NCBI RefSeq assembly: GCF_016908975.1
Contig: NZ_JAFBEX010000008.1
Coordinates: 62,001-126,000, forward strand
Direction: 5' to 3'
DNA: 64,000 nucleotides
Source: Neobacillus cucumis
Lineage (GTDB): Bacteria; Bacillota; Bacilli; Bacillales; Cytobacillaceae
How positions within the stretch are numbered: the first letter of the stretch is position 1; each line of letters begins with the position of its first letter. The position numbers were made by a program, and so were the translations under genes. Under the pieces are notes generated by a model, which ran no database searches, was not told the origin of the DNA, and was given only the letters and a program-made list of their open reading frames with translations. This document shows positions 9,088 to 17,852 of the stretch, one piece after another.

Positions 9088-9543
9088 TTGAAAGAAAGTA
9101 CTGTCATCGATGTAAATATAAACCCAGAGGAACCACGCACAATATCCCTTTTTGGGTATGAGTTAATTCGAGAAATCCTCCTGCCTGAAATTCTTGGTAA
9201 AGATACACCGGAGATCCTTTATTGGGCAGGAAAGCGCCTGGCCCGGAAGTACCCATTAGAAGATTTTGACCAAGTTATTGAATTTTTCCATAATGCTTCG
9301 TGGGGACAGCTCGACGTTAAAAAAGAAGTAAAAAACGAAATCGAGATTGAATTATTAAGTCCATTACTTGTTTCGCGGGTAAAATCAAAGGCAGAGCATT
9401 TCTTCCAGCTTGAAGCAGGCTTTCTTGCCCAACAAATGGAACTTCAAAAAGGAGTCGTCGCTGAAGCCTTCGAACATCCCATCAAAAAAGGAAACACAGT
9501 ACTATTCACCGTCAAATGGGACAGCAAAGACTACTTAGATTAA
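9088..9543 (+). CDS. yslB: YslB family protein (DUF2507)
   Basis: A 151-residue cytoplasmic protein that sits next to sdhC in many Bacillus genomes. The start is TTG at 9088 behind GAAAGAGGGGAAG. There is no membrane segment or signal peptide. The fold is related to V4R-like small-molecule binding domains by family knowledge, and the cellular role is not established. It is divergent from sdhC and convergent with lysC, with its own terminator. Confidence 0.85.
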   Translation: MKESTVIDVNINPEEPRTISLFGYELIREILLPEILGKDTPEILYWAGKRLARKYPLEDFDQVIEFFHNASWGQLDVKKEVKNEIEIELLSPLLVSRVKSKAEHFFQLEAGFLAQQMELQKGVVAEAFEHPIKKGNTVLFTVKWDSKDYLD

Positions 9544-9552
9544 GAAAAGCGG

Positions 9553-9582
9553 AAAAAAAGGGTGCCTGACACCCTTTTTTTC
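9553..9582 (+). terminator. Terminator of yslB containing GGTGCCTGACACC
   Basis: AAAAAAAGGGTG pairs with CACCCTTTTTTT around a 5-nt loop, giving a strong bidirectional hairpin with a T-run. The apex includes the 13-mer GGTGCCTGACACC, which also occurs inside pheT. Confidence 0.85.
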
Positions 9583-9613
9583 ATTATCATATGAAAATAT
9601 AAATTTCGACTTC

Positions 9614-9865
9614 GAGAATTATCCAGCTCCAGGCGCCATCGGCTCGAGGTCACAAGCATATCCAGTTGCGGCTCCTTGGGACTCAAGTCATAAGCCACCC
9701 CCTGAAGAAGGCAAAAAACGCCTTCTTACAGGGTGCGTCTTATGCCTCCGTCCCAATACAGTCGCCTCCACATTTAGATCAATCCGTCCAAAAGGTTAAA
9801 GAACAACCTTTCGGCCGGCTCGTCTTGTGCTTGTCGCCGAAGGCTAAGCGCCTTACGCTTTTCTT
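9614..9865. repeat. Dispersed hairpin repeat, fused double copy
   Basis: The left end carries the GAGAATTATCCAGCTCCAGG-type terminus and the right end the AAGCGCCTTACGCTTTTCTT-type terminus of the dispersed family. Two core hairpins lie inside: GAAGAAGGC/GCCTTCTT near 9704-9735 and AAAGGTT/AACCTTT near 9791-9815. This suggests two family members fused head to tail. It ends directly at the lysC stop codon. Confidence 0.7.
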
Positions 9866-10348
9866 CTATTGTTGACCTAGTTCAAATGCTGTGTGCAGGG
9901 CTTCGACTGCTTTTAGCATATCCTCTTCTTTCACTACTGCTGAGACCTTGATTTCCGATGTGCTGACCATTTTGATTTGGATATCATTTTCGGCAAGCAC
10001 CTTGAACATTTTCGCAGCGACGCCCGGATTCGAAATCATTCCTGACCCAACAATAGATACCTTGGCTAATTTATTTTCTGCATCCAGCTGTTCGTAGCCA
10101 AGTTCTACTTTATTTGCTTCTAGGACCTTCACCGTTTCCATCAAATCATTTGTATGAATCGAGAATGAAAGACTCTCACTTCCTTTTTCGGTAGTACTTT
10201 GAATAATGATATCAACGTTAAGATGATTTTGTGCTAAAGTGGTGAAGATCGTTGATAAACTTGTAAGCGAGTTAGTCAAGCCCAATACGGTCACCCTTGT
10301 AATTTCGTCCTCAAATGCCACTCCACGTACGACTAGATTTTGTTCCAT
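9866..10348 (-). CDS. lysC: Aspartokinase II beta subunit from internal start
   Basis: In-frame translation of the C-terminal ACT region from Met246 (MEQNLVVRG), giving about 160 residues. A strong AGAGGAGGAAG site lies 6 nt upstream inside the lysC reading frame. In B. subtilis this product is the regulatory beta subunit of an alpha2-beta2 enzyme. Conservation of both the methionine position and the ribosome-binding site supports the same here. It is not an independent gene. Confidence 0.75.
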   Translation of the reverse strand: MEQNLVVRGVAFEDEITRVTVLGLTNSLTSLSTIFTTLAQNHLNVDIIIQSTTEKGSESLSFSIHTNDLMETVKVLEANKVELGYEQLDAENKLAKVSIVGSGMISNPGVAAKMFKVLAENDIQIKMVSTSEIKVSAVVKEEDMLKAVEALHTAFELGQQ

Positions 10349-11086
10349 TGTTGCTTCCTCCTCTATGACAGTTCCTTCTACTTTTTCCATACTTGATCGT
10401 ACAACCAGCTGTACATGATAATTTTTCGCAAACTCTACTGCTCTTGGATGGAGCACACCTGCACCTAAATTGGCAAGTTCGAGCATTTCATCATATGAAA
10501 CCGATAATAGTTTCCGTGCATCTTTCACATATCTTGGGTCTGTCGTAAACACTCCGGTTACGTCAGTAAATATATCACATTTATCAGCTTTTAACGCTGC
10601 GGCTAAAGCAACTGCGGTTGTATCTGAACCACCGCGTCCAAGCGTTGTAATTTGACCATCCTCTGTGACTCCTTGGAAGCCGGCAACAATAACAACTTTC
10701 CCGGCAGATAGCTGGGCTTGGATGGCTTCTGTATTGATTTGGGAAATTCGGGCATTTCCATGAACAGGTTCCGTAACAATCCCAGCCTGCCAACCTGTGA
10801 AGGAAACAGCTTCAAGCCCTTGTTGTTGTAAGGCCATCGAAAGTAAAGCAATCGTGACTTGCTCTCCTGTAGACAAGAGCATATCCATTTCACGCTTGCT
10901 CGGCTCCCTCGTAATATCATTAGCCAAGCGAACTAGTTGGTCTGTTGATTTTCCCATTGCAGAAACAACAACGACCACATTATTGCCCCGCTCTTTTTCT
11001 TCTCTTACATATGATGCTACATTTAATATTCTCTCAACACTTCCAACTGAAGTGCCGCCAAATTTTTGAACAACTAACCCCATCAT
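9866..11086 (-). CDS. lysC: Aspartokinase II, lysine-sensitive
   Basis: Phosphorylates L-aspartate, the first step towards diaminopimelate, lysine, methionine and threonine. The kinase domain (VQKFGGTSVG near the N terminus, GRGGSDTTA at about 150) is followed by two ACT domains. The first codons are ATG ATG; the second, at 11083, gives the B. subtilis-like start MGLVVQ. An internal start at residue 246 of that form (ATG at 10348), with its own AGAGGAGGAAG site, should yield the separate beta subunit, as in B. subtilis. Expression is controlled by the lysine riboswitch upstream. Confidence 0.97.
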   Translation of the reverse strand: MMGLVVQKFGGTSVGSVERILNVASYVREEKERGNNVVVVVSAMGKSTDQLVRLANDITREPSKREMDMLLSTGEQVTIALLSMALQQQGLEAVSFTGWQAGIVTEPVHGNARISQINTEAIQAQLSAGKVVIVAGFQGVTEDGQITTLGRGGSDTTAVALAAALKADKCDIFTDVTGVFTTDPRYVKDARKLLSVSYDEMLELANLGAGVLHPRAVEFAKNYHVQLVVRSSMEKVEGTVIEEEATMEQNLVVRGVAFEDEITRVTVLGLTNSLTSLSTIFTTLAQNHLNVDIIIQSTTEKGSESLSFSIHTNDLMETVKVLEANKVELGYEQLDAENKLAKVSIVGSGMISNPGVAAKMFKVLAENDIQIKMVSTSEIKVSAVVKEEDMLKAVEALHTAFELGQQ

Positions 11087-11124
11087 TTTCCCTACTTTCC
11101 ATTTGCTGTAACTAGTATACTAGT

Positions 11125-11379
11125 AAAATAAAAAAAGCAATGAGAAAGTTATCTCATTGCTTTTTGAACACGAAACATAAAAATTCCTGTACAAATAACG
11201 TTAAGATAGCTCTCCAAGACAAAAAGGTCTTGACAATTCTGGATTTCTTCAATACAGAACCAGCGAAAAAGGATATGAGCCCTTCTTCACTTCGGCGAAT
11301 CTTCCCTTTCATGATTCTTCATCGAAGCTCACCCTTCTCAGAATCATTACTATTGAATCTCGCACCTCTACCTTCACTT
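11125..11379 (-). ncRNA. Lysine riboswitch (L box) with terminator
   Basis: The minus-strand leader has the L-box hallmarks: AAGGTAGAGGTGCGA at the 5' side, AGTA, a GGGAAGATTCGCCGAAG-like core and the closing GAGAGCTATCTT at 11203-11209. P1 forms between AAGGTAG and CTATCTT. Downstream an intrinsic terminator (11125-11165, AAAAAGCAATGAGA and its complement with a T-run) precedes lysC by about 40 bp. Lysine binding is expected to favour the terminator and shut off lysC. Confidence 0.93.
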
Positions 11380-11412
11380 TATTATGATAAAGTGACTGAT
11401 TAAATTTTCATT

Positions 11413-11441
11413 ATTATAGCATGAACATTTTTTTCTGACAA
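11413..11441 (-). promoter_or_regulatory. Sigma-A promoter of the lysC leader
   Basis: TTGTCA at 11441-11436 and TATAAT at 11418-11413 are separated by exactly 17 bp. The expected start, near 11406, lies just upstream of the L box. The -35 box nearly touches the uvrC stop codon at 11445. Confidence 0.85.
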
Positions 11442-11444
11442 CCG

Positions 11445-13217
11445 TTACGAACGAAGTTTCTCGATTAATTCTTCTGCTACATTGGTTGGTATACCAAGTG
11501 CAGTGAAATCCTCTAGCGTGGCTTCCTTCATTTTTTTTACAGAACCAAACTGTTTTAATAATAATTTTTTGCGTTTTTCACCAATCCCTGGTATATCGTC
11601 AAGTAAGGATTGGAAGGCACTTTTACCGCGAATCTGCCGGTGGAACGTGATCGCAAAACGGTGAACTTCATCTTGAATCCGTTGCAGCAAGTAAAACTCT
11701 TGGCTATTTCTGGCTAATGGGACAATTTCAAGCGGGTTTCCATACAGCAGCTGCGAAGTACGGTGCTTCTCATCCTTCACAAGACCTGCGAGAGGAATGT
11801 CTAACCCCAGTTCATTTTCTAACACATCCCGAACTGCTTCCACATGACCTTTTCCTCCATCAATAATAATTAAATCCGGAAGCGGCAGATTTTCTTTTAA
11901 GGCCCTCGAATACCTTCTTCTTGTTACTTCACGCATAGATTCATAATCATCTGGACCTTGTACCGACTTGATCTTGTATTTTCGATATTCCCGTTTATTT
12001 GCTTTTCCATCTGTAAAAACAACCATTGCAGATACAGGGTCTGTTCCTTGAATATTGGAGTTATCAAATGATTCAATACGATGCGGGGTATAAATCCCGA
12101 GGAGTTCCCCCAGATTCTCAACCGCTTTAATGGTTCTTTCTTCATCCTTCTCGATGAGTGAAAACTTTTCCATTAGGGCAATATTGGCATTTTTTATCGC
12201 CATTTTCACAAGATCCTTTTTGGCTCCTCTTTGCGGCTGCAGAACTTTTACTTCTAGCAGTTGTTCTGCCATTTGAAGATCCACTTCGTCTTGAATAAGG
12301 ATTTCCTTTGGCTTAAAATGATTGGTTTTTGTATAAAATTGACCAAGGAATGTTAAGATTTCTTCTTCCGGCTCATTATAAATCGGGAACATTGAAACAT
12401 CCCGCTCAATTAACTTACCTTGACGGACAAAAAAGACTTGGACACACATCCATCCTTTATCGACAGCATACCCAAACACATCACGATCCGTGAAATCTGT
12501 CATCGTAATTTTTTGCTTTTCCATGATGGTCTCGATATGAACGATTTTATCTCGGTATTCCTTCGCACGCTCAAAATCTAGTTCTTCGGCTGCCGCTGTC
12601 ATTTTTTCTGTCAGCTCATTCTTAATTTCCTTATATCCGCCATTTAAAAAGCGAGTAATTTCATCGGTCATTTGCTTATATTGTTCACCAGTCACTTCAT
12701 ACACACATGGTGCCAGGCACTGCCCTAGATGGTAGTACAAGCAGACCCGATCTGGCAGGGTCGCACATTTCCGGAGCGGATAGATGCGATCGAGTAGCTT
12801 TTTGGTCTCGTTTGCCGCCCCGACATTTGGGTATGGCCCAAAATATTTCCCTTTATCTTTTTTTACTTTTCTCGTAATAATTAGTTTCGGATGCCGTTCC
12901 GCCGTAAGTTTAATAAACGGATACGTTTTGTCATCCTTTAGCATAATATTGTATTTAGGGTCGTACTTTTTGATCAGGTTTAATTCAAGCAGTAACGCTT
13001 CTATATTGGAAGAGGTAACAATGTATTCAAAGTCCTCAATTTCATTCACTAGTCTTAATGTTTTTCCATCATGTGAACCGTTGAAATAGGATCGAACACG
13101 GTTCTTTAATATTTTCGCTTTGCCCACATAAATGATCGTTCCCTGACGGTCCTTCATTAAGTAGCAGCCAGGCTGGTCAGGCAGCAGCGTTAATTTTTGC
13201 TTTATCGTTTCATTCAT
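11445..13217 (-). CDS. uvrC: Excinuclease ABC subunit C
   Basis: Makes both incisions flanking bulky DNA lesions in nucleotide excision repair with UvrB. Domains in order: GIY-YIG nuclease ([19 protein letters not shown]), a cysteine-rich segment around [21 protein letters not shown], the UVR motif near residue 210, the RNase H-like endonuclease domain ([10 protein letters not shown] and IIDGGKGH) and C-terminal helix-hairpin-helix motifs ([13 protein letters not shown]). I start at the ATG at 13217, since the longer GTG start overlaps the GGAGGAG ribosome-binding site. The length is about 590 residues. Confidence 0.96.
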   Translation of the reverse strand: MNETIKQKLTLLPDQPGCYLMKDRQGTIIYVGKAKILKNRVRSYFNGSHDGKTLRLVNEIEDFEYIVTSSNIEALLLELNLIKKYDPKYNIMLKDDKTYPFIKLTAERHPKLIITRKVKKDKGKYFGPYPNVGAANETKKLLDRIYPLRKCATLPDRVCLYYHLGQCLAPCVYEVTGEQYKQMTDEITRFLNGGYKEIKNELTEKMTAAAEELDFERAKEYRDKIVHIETIMEKQKITMTDFTDRDVFGYAVDKGWMCVQVFFVRQGKLIERDVSMFPIYNEPEEEILTFLGQFYTKTNHFKPKEILIQDEVDLQMAEQLLEVKVLQPQRGAKKDLVKMAIKNANIALMEKFSLIEKDEERTIKAVENLGELLGIYTPHRIESFDNSNIQGTDPVSAMVVFTDGKANKREYRKYKIKSVQGPDDYESMREVTRRRYSRALKENLPLPDLIIIDGGKGHVEAVRDVLENELGLDIPLAGLVKDEKHRTSQLLYGNPLEIVPLARNSQEFYLLQRIQDEVHRFAITFHRQIRGKSAFQSLLDDIPGIGEKRKKLLLKQFGSVKKMKEATLEDFTALGIPTNVAEELIEKLRS

Positions 13218-13304
13218 TCCGGCCACTCCTCCGTCAAAATTCTATATCTCTAAAATTTTAAATCAAACCGTTCATAAATGGAAGAGGAGGTTTTTGTAAA
13301 ATAA

Positions 13305-13515
13305 GAAAAGCGGAAGCGCCCTGGTTAGCGGCGTATGGCCTCCTCGGAAAAGCTATCGCTTTTCCTCCGTGCGGTGCTTATGCTGCCGAAGCGTTCCTTG
13401 TGATGTGCTCCAACTGAGATAAAGGAAACACGACATGTTGACTTATCGTAGGGCGGAGCACGAAGGACACTAGCCGCTAGGCGCTGTAGCTGGACAATTC
13501 TCAAAGTCAGAATTT
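13305..13515. repeat. Dispersed hairpin repeat, long variant (copy 1)
   Basis: It shares the family termini GAAAAGCGGAAGCGCC and GGCGCTGTAGCTGGACAATT but has a different interior containing CTCCAACTGAGATAAAGG and TTGACTTATCGTAGGGCGGA. The same interior recurs at 47653-47817. It sits between the trxA terminator and uvrC. Confidence 0.8.
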
Positions 13516-13526
13516 TTTTCTTATAT

Positions 13527-13570
13527 AAAAATAGACCTTAGCCAAAGTGTCTTTAGCTAAGGTCTATTTT
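13527..13570 (-). terminator. Terminator of trxA
   Basis: A 15-bp stem AAAATAGACCTTAGC with its complement, followed on the minus strand by a T-rich tail, just after the trxA stop. Confidence 0.9.
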
Positions 13571-13581
13571 TTGCTATTAGA

Positions 13582-13896
13582 TTATACGTGCTTTTCTAAT
13601 ACGCTTGCTAATGCATCTTTAGGTTGGAAGCCAACCACTTTATCAACCACTTCGCCGTCTTTGAATACCAACAATGTTGGAATACTCATAACGCCAAAGT
13701 TGGAAGCTGTTTGTGGGTTTTCATCCACATCAAGCTTAGTGATTTTTACTTTATCGCCCATTTCAGCGTCAAGTTCTTCAAGAACTGGAGCGATCATTTT
13801 ACAAGGTCCGCACCATGGTGCCCAGAAATCAACAAGCACAAGGCCTGAACCTGTTTCAGTCGCGAAGCTTTGATCTGTTACGTGTGAAATAGCCAT
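13582..13896 (-). CDS. trxA: Thioredoxin
   Basis: A 104-residue thioredoxin with the active site WCGPCK, Cys29 and Cys32, and the cis-proline loop SIPTLLVF. It reduces disulfides in ribonucleotide reductase and other cytoplasmic proteins using thioredoxin reductase. It appears monocistronic, with a GGAGGGTC-type site upstream and a strong terminator downstream. In Bacillus this gene is usually essential and stress induced. Confidence 0.97.
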   Translation of the reverse strand: MAISHVTDQSFATETGSGLVLVDFWAPWCGPCKMIAPVLEELDAEMGDKVKITKLDVDENPQTASNFGVMSIPTLLVFKDGEVVDKVVGFQPKDALASVLEKHV

Positions 13897-14026
13897 TTAT
13901 ATTGACCCTCCTTATAATTACTGAAATACTACGGAAAGTATAACATTTATTTGTCATATCACGCTAATAATATGTCTCAAATAATTTTCCCTGTTTTACT
14001 CTAAGTATTCTATTCTTTACCATATG

Positions 14027-14057
14027 AAAAAGCGGGCAGAAAACTCAGCCCGCTTTT
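14027..14057 (-). terminator. Terminator of the etf operon
   Basis: AAAAGCGGGC pairs with GCCCGCTTTT over a 10-nt loop, with T-runs on both sides. On the minus strand it follows etfA and the GC-rich repeat. Confidence 0.8.
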
Positions 14058-14103
14058 AGTATTTACTTGATTGTCAGTCCGTAAACCATCATATCATCTT
14101 GAA

Positions 14104-14297
14104 TGTTGATTTCCGCTCGAGGCGCTCAGCAAACCCGCGGGCGTGCCGGGGAGTCTCCTCAGCGCTTTTAGCGCCTGCGGGGTCTCCCCTGCCCCGTACT
14201 CCCGCAGGACATTGATTTTCTTCCTCGAGTCCACCCACGCACGAAGAAAATGCGATATCATTTTCGAGGAGTCGAGCGCCTTCCGCTCCAATCAACA
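14104..14297. repeat. GC-rich structured repeat, copy 1 (194 bp)
   Basis: It begins with TGTTGATT and ends with the complement AATCAACA. The interior is far more GC-rich than its surroundings and shares long identity with the copy at 43793-43923 (for example GGGGTCTCCCCTGCCCCGTA). This copy carries about 63 extra bases at 14209-14270 with their own ATTTTCTTC/GAAGAAAAT hairpin. Open frames across it are not genes. Confidence 0.85.
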
Positions 14298-14339
14298 TGG
14301 TTATAAAAGCAACTATGACTACAACAACACAATCAATTC

Positions 14340-15317
14340 TTAAGAGTGAACTTTTAGTTTTCTGAATTCTTCTGTTAATAATGGAACGACTTCAAATAAA
14401 TCTCCGACAATTCCATAGTCCGCCACTTTAAAGATATTGGCTTCGGGGTCTTTGTTAATGGCTACAATCACTTTGGAGTTGGACATTCCTGCTAAGTGTT
14501 GAATAGCCCCAGAAATTCCGCAGGCAATATAGAGGTCTGGTGTAACCACTTTTCCAGTCTGACCAATTTGCAAGGAATAGTCACAATAGTCCGCATCACA
14601 AGCACCACGAGAAGCGCCAACTGCTCCGCCTAACACTTGAGCTAATTCCTTCAATGGTGCAAATCCTTCCGCACTCTTCACACCTCGACCGCCAGACACA
14701 ACCACCTTTGCTTCACTTAAATCCACACCTTCACTTGCTTTTCTGACCACTTCTTTGATAATGGCGCGAAGATCCTTAATATCAACAGAAAGTGATGATA
14801 CATCCCCCGTCCTGCTTTCCTCCTTTTCTAATGGTGTAATATTATTTGGACGAACGGTTGCAAAAATCAGACCATCGGTCACAATTTTCTTTTCAAATGC
14901 TTTCCCCGAGTAGATGGGTCTTGTAAACACAATGTTACCGCCTGCTACTTCTATTGCAGTCGCATCCGAAATTAGGCCGGAAGAAAGTTTCCCAGCTATT
15001 CGCGGTGCTAGGTCTTTTCCTAATGCTGTATGACCTAGGACTAATCCTTCTGGTTTTTCTTGGTTAATGACTGCCAATAAAGCTTGCGCAAAACCGTCAG
15101 AGGTATATTGTTTCAATTTCCCATTCTCAACAGCCACCACGCGGTCCGCACCATATTGGATTAACTCTGTCCCTAAAGCGCTTACAGATTCACCGATTAA
15201 TACCCCAACCACTTCTCCGCCCTCTGCTACTGTTTTAGCTGCAGCAATGGCTTCGAAAGACACATTACGTAATGATCCGTCGCGAACTTCTCCAAGTACC
15301 AATACTTTTCTTGACAT
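14340..15317 (-). CDS. etfA: Electron transfer flavoprotein alpha subunit
   Basis: Accepts electrons from acyl-CoA dehydrogenases through the FAD of the EtfAB dimer and passes them to the quinone pool. The 325-residue protein has the N-terminal alpha/beta domain and the C-terminal FAD domain with the signature containing SGAIQHLAGM and NKDPEANIF. It follows etfB by 39 bp and has a CAGGAGGGG site. It is the last gene of the FadR-controlled fadR-fadB-etfB-etfA unit. Confidence 0.96.
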   Translation of the reverse strand: MSRKVLVLGEVRDGSLRNVSFEAIAAAKTVAEGGEVVGVLIGESVSALGTELIQYGADRVVAVENGKLKQYTSDGFAQALLAVINQEKPEGLVLGHTALGKDLAPRIAGKLSSGLISDATAIEVAGGNIVFTRPIYSGKAFEKKIVTDGLIFATVRPNNITPLEKEESRTGDVSSLSVDIKDLRAIIKEVVRKASEGVDLSEAKVVVSGGRGVKSAEGFAPLKELAQVLGGAVGASRGACDADYCDYSLQIGQTGKVVTPDLYIACGISGAIQHLAGMSNSKVIVAINKDPEANIFKVADYGIVGDLFEVVPLLTEEFRKLKVHS

Positions 15318-15356
15318 GCTTTTCCCCTCCTGAAAAACTTTTTTTATGTGAATGGA

Positions 15357-16130
15357 TTAGATTACTTTCGCTTCTGTATGAAGAAGATGAACCAGTTCTT
15401 TTACTTGGTCCTTTAAATCGCCAGCTAAAACTTTTCCAGCTTCTTTCTTAGGCGGCAAGTAGATTTCAATGGTCTTCGTTTTTGCCTCTACATCGTCTTC
15501 TTCTAGGTCAAGATCATCTAGCTCTAATTCATCAAGCGGCTTTTTCTTTGCCTTCATGATCCCTGGTAAGGATGGGTAACGCGGTTCGTTAAGTCCTTGC
15601 TGCGCTGTAACCAATAGTGGCAGGCTGGTTTCAATCACTTCTGAGTCTCCCTCTACATCACGAGTTACCGTTACGCTAGTACCGTTAATTTCTAACTTTG
15701 TAATCGTCGTCACGTATGGTATATTAAGCAGCTCTGCGACACGAGGACCAACTTGGCCTGAACCGCCATCGATAGCGACATTTCCACCTAAGATTAAATC
15801 AGCTTTCTTATCTTTTAAGTATTCAGCAATGATTTTGGCAGTGGTAAATTGATCGCCATTTTCTAGATCGTCTTCGATATTAATGAGAACTGCTTTATCC
15901 GCTCCCATGGCAAGAGCTGTTCGCAGCTGCTTCTCCGATTCTTCATTACCTACTGAAATAACGGTCACTTCTCCGCCATTTGCATCTCGAACTTGAATTG
16001 CTTCTTCAATCGCATATTCATCATAGGGATTGATGATGAATTCCGCACCATCCTCATTGATTTTGCCGCCTGCAATCGTAATCTTCTCTTCTGTATCAAA
16101 GGTTCTTTTCATTAATACATAAATGTTCAT
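15357..16130 (-). CDS. etfB: Electron transfer flavoprotein beta subunit
   Basis: Partner of EtfA in electron transfer from fatty acid oxidation. It starts at the ATG at 16130 (MNIYVLMKR), directly behind GGAGGGGAAA, giving 257 residues. A longer frame to 16154 reads through the ribosome-binding site and is rejected. The characteristic adenine-nucleotide region LPLLVTAQQGLNEPRYPSL and a C-terminal acidic stretch are present. It lies about 110 bp after fadB. Confidence 0.96.
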   Translation of the reverse strand: MNIYVLMKRTFDTEEKITIAGGKINEDGAEFIINPYDEYAIEEAIQVRDANGGEVTVISVGNEESEKQLRTALAMGADKAVLINIEDDLENGDQFTTAKIIAEYLKDKKADLILGGNVAIDGGSGQVGPRVAELLNIPYVTTITKLEINGTSVTVTRDVEGDSEVIETSLPLLVTAQQGLNEPRYPSLPGIMKAKKKPLDELELDDLDLEEDDVEAKTKTIEIYLPPKKEAGKVLAGDLKDQVKELVHLLHTEAKVI

Positions 16131-16240
16131 GGTTTCCCCTCCAAATAAATTCAAACATTAAGTCAGTTCGAAAGATTGAGAAAATTTTTAGCAAAAAAAA
16201 TCTTATATGACTTTTTAGACAGTGTGCCTGCCAAAAAAGG

Positions 16241-17014
16241 TTATACCCCTTTAAAATTTGGCTCTCTTTTTTCAAGAAAAGCTTGGATTCCTTCTTTCGC
16301 ATCCTTAGAAACAAATACTTCACCAAATAATTCTGATTCCCTTTTGGTTCCTTCGTAAAACTCTTCTGTTTTAGCATAATTGAGTAATTCAATGGTTGCA
16401 CGGATGGAACCAGAACTTTTGTTTGCAATTTTTCCTGCTAACTTATAAGTTTCTTCTAATAATCGGATCTCAGGAAAGGCCCGATTGACTAAACCATATT
16501 GAACCGCTTCAAGTCCAGTAATGGGCTCTGAGGAAAACAGCATTTCCGCAGCACGGGCAACACCAATGTATCTAGGCAAACGCTGGGTCCCTGCAAAACC
16601 TGGAATCAATCCTAATTGAAGCTCCGGAAGACCCAGTTTAGCATTTTCACTTACATAACGGATATGACAAGCCATTGCTAATTCAAGTCCCCCGCCAAGT
16701 GCTGCCCCATGAATCGCAGCAATGATGGGTTTTGGAAATTTCTCCATTCGGTCAAATAAATCCTGGCCAAACTTTCCAAGGTTTGTAAATCCCTCTGATG
16801 AAGTCACAGTTGTAAATTCCTTTATATCGGCTCCCGCTGAAAAAAATCGCCCTTCACCATGAATGACGACTACCCCGATTTCTTGGTTAGACTCGATTTC
16901 ATCCAAGACTGCTGAAAGCTCTCTTAACAGACCGGATGAAAGAGCATTTGCCGGTGGACGCTCGATTGTAATCGTAGCTATACGATCCTGATACGACCAT
17001 TTCAAGTATTCCAA
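16241..17014 (-). CDS. fadB: Enoyl-CoA hydratase
   Basis: Hydrates 2-enoyl-CoA in beta-oxidation. The crotonase core is complete: GEGRFFSAGADIKEF and HGAALGGGLELAMACH form the oxyanion hole, and GLPELQLGLIPG carries the catalytic glutamate region. I place the start at TTG 17014, 5 nt after AAAGGGGGAG; the longer frame overlaps fadR. The result is 257 residues, like B. subtilis FadB (YsiB). It follows fadR by about 20 bp in the same operon. Confidence 0.92.
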   Translation of the reverse strand: MEYLKWSYQDRIATITIERPPANALSSGLLRELSAVLDEIESNQEIGVVVIHGEGRFFSAGADIKEFTTVTSSEGFTNLGKFGQDLFDRMEKFPKPIIAAIHGAALGGGLELAMACHIRYVSENAKLGLPELQLGLIPGFAGTQRLPRYIGVARAAEMLFSSEPITGLEAVQYGLVNRAFPEIRLLEETYKLAGKIANKSSGSIRATIELLNYAKTEEFYEGTKRESELFGEVFVSKDAKEGIQAFLEKREPNFKGV

Positions 17015-17036
17015 TGCAACTCCCCCTTTACATTTC

Positions 17037-17621
17037 TTACCTTTTCCCGCAGCCATTAATCAATAGTTTATGGACTGGAGAAGCCAATGACATTAAATCA
17101 TACTTTTCCTCGTTCATTACCCAAGATGTGACGGTTTCATCAATCGTCCCGAAAATCATTTGCCGGGCAAGACGAACATCGAGATCATTTGAAAACTCCC
17201 CTGTTTCTTTACCTTCTAAAATAATTTTATCAATCACCTTCAGATATCCTCTGAGAACTTCATTGATTCTCAAGCGTAGATCTTTATTTGATTGGCGTAA
17301 CTCTAATTGTGTTACGATAGCCATATGGTGATCCTCTGATAGAAGCTGAAAATGGGTTTCAATCATCATTAATAACTTCTCTCCGGCAGTCACTTTTCCT
17401 GCTATTTTTTCTTCGATTTTTTCGACGAATTCGCCCATTTTTTCTTCAAAGAGAGAGATAAGGATGTCTTCTTTGTTTTTAAAATATAGATAAATGGTTC
17501 CATCCGCAACGCCAGCCTGTTTCGCAATCTTTGAAACTTGAGCTTGATGGTATCCATTTTCAGCAATCACAACAACTGCAGCATCTATAATTTGCATATA
17601 TTTCGGTTTGTTCTTTTTCAA
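17037..17621 (-). CDS. fadR: Fatty-acid-responsive TetR repressor FadR
   Basis: A TetR-family repressor with N-terminal helix-turn-helix (AGVADGTIYLYFKNKEDIL) and a C-terminal ligand domain containing the FadR-like TQLELRQSN and GTIDETVTSWVMN. It represses beta-oxidation genes until long-chain acyl-CoA is present. I prefer TTG at 17621 (LKKNKPKYM, like MKQKRPKYM in B. subtilis); GTG at 17630 is the alternative. A FadR palindrome lies about 100 bp upstream, on the start of its own promoter, so it is autoregulated. Confidence 0.93.
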   Translation of the reverse strand: MKKNKPKYMQIIDAAVVVIAENGYHQAQVSKIAKQAGVADGTIYLYFKNKEDILISLFEEKMGEFVEKIEEKIAGKVTAGEKLLMMIETHFQLLSEDHHMAIVTQLELRQSNKDLRLRINEVLRGYLKVIDKIILEGKETGEFSNDLDVRLARQMIFGTIDETVTSWVMNEEKYDLMSLASPVHKLLINGCGKR

Positions 17622-17646
17622 TATATCCACCCACTTGAAGAAATTC

Positions 17647-17697
17647 GAAAAGCGGAAGTGCCTTGTCGCCCCTAGGCACTGTAGCTAGACAATTATC
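17647..17697. repeat. Dispersed hairpin repeat, short copy in fadR leader
   Basis: A 51-bp member keeping both termini, GAAAAGCGGAAGTGCC and GGCACTGTAGCTAGACAATT, joined by only about 10 bp. In the transcript it would fold into a single hairpin between the FadR-controlled start site and the fadR start codon. Confidence 0.75.
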
Positions 17698-17723
17698 GTA
17701 ATTAATACTGTAAAATTGAAAAT

Positions 17724-17778
17724 ATGAATGAATCATCATTCATATTTTTATAATAAAATTTAGATGGTCCCCTGTCAA
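17724..17778 (-). promoter_or_regulatory. fadR promoter with overlapping FadR operator
   Basis: TTGACA at 17778-17773 and TATTAT at 17755-17750 are 17 bp apart. The palindrome ATGAATGAATCATCATTCAT at 17724-17743 matches the FadR box TGAATGAnTAnTCATTCA and covers the predicted start and first 20 transcribed bases. Binding there would block transcription of fadR-fadB-etfBA. Confidence 0.88.
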
Positions 17779-17852
17779 GGAAAAACAATCTTTTTTATCC
17801 TAATATGAATGGTTATGGTTGACAAGCTTTCTTTCTCAAAAAAAAAATAAGT

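Noticed and set aside
9666..9875. 69-codon plus-strand frame
   Set aside because: It lies inside the dispersed repeat and runs into lysC antisense.
12709..12722. Near copy of the 13-mer GGTGCCTGACACC in uvrC
   Set aside because: It encodes a conserved cysteine-containing motif and is explained by the protein.
14089..14343. Open frames on both strands across the GC-rich repeat
   Set aside because: They follow the repeat, have no ribosome-binding site, and the homologous copy at 43793 changes their frames.
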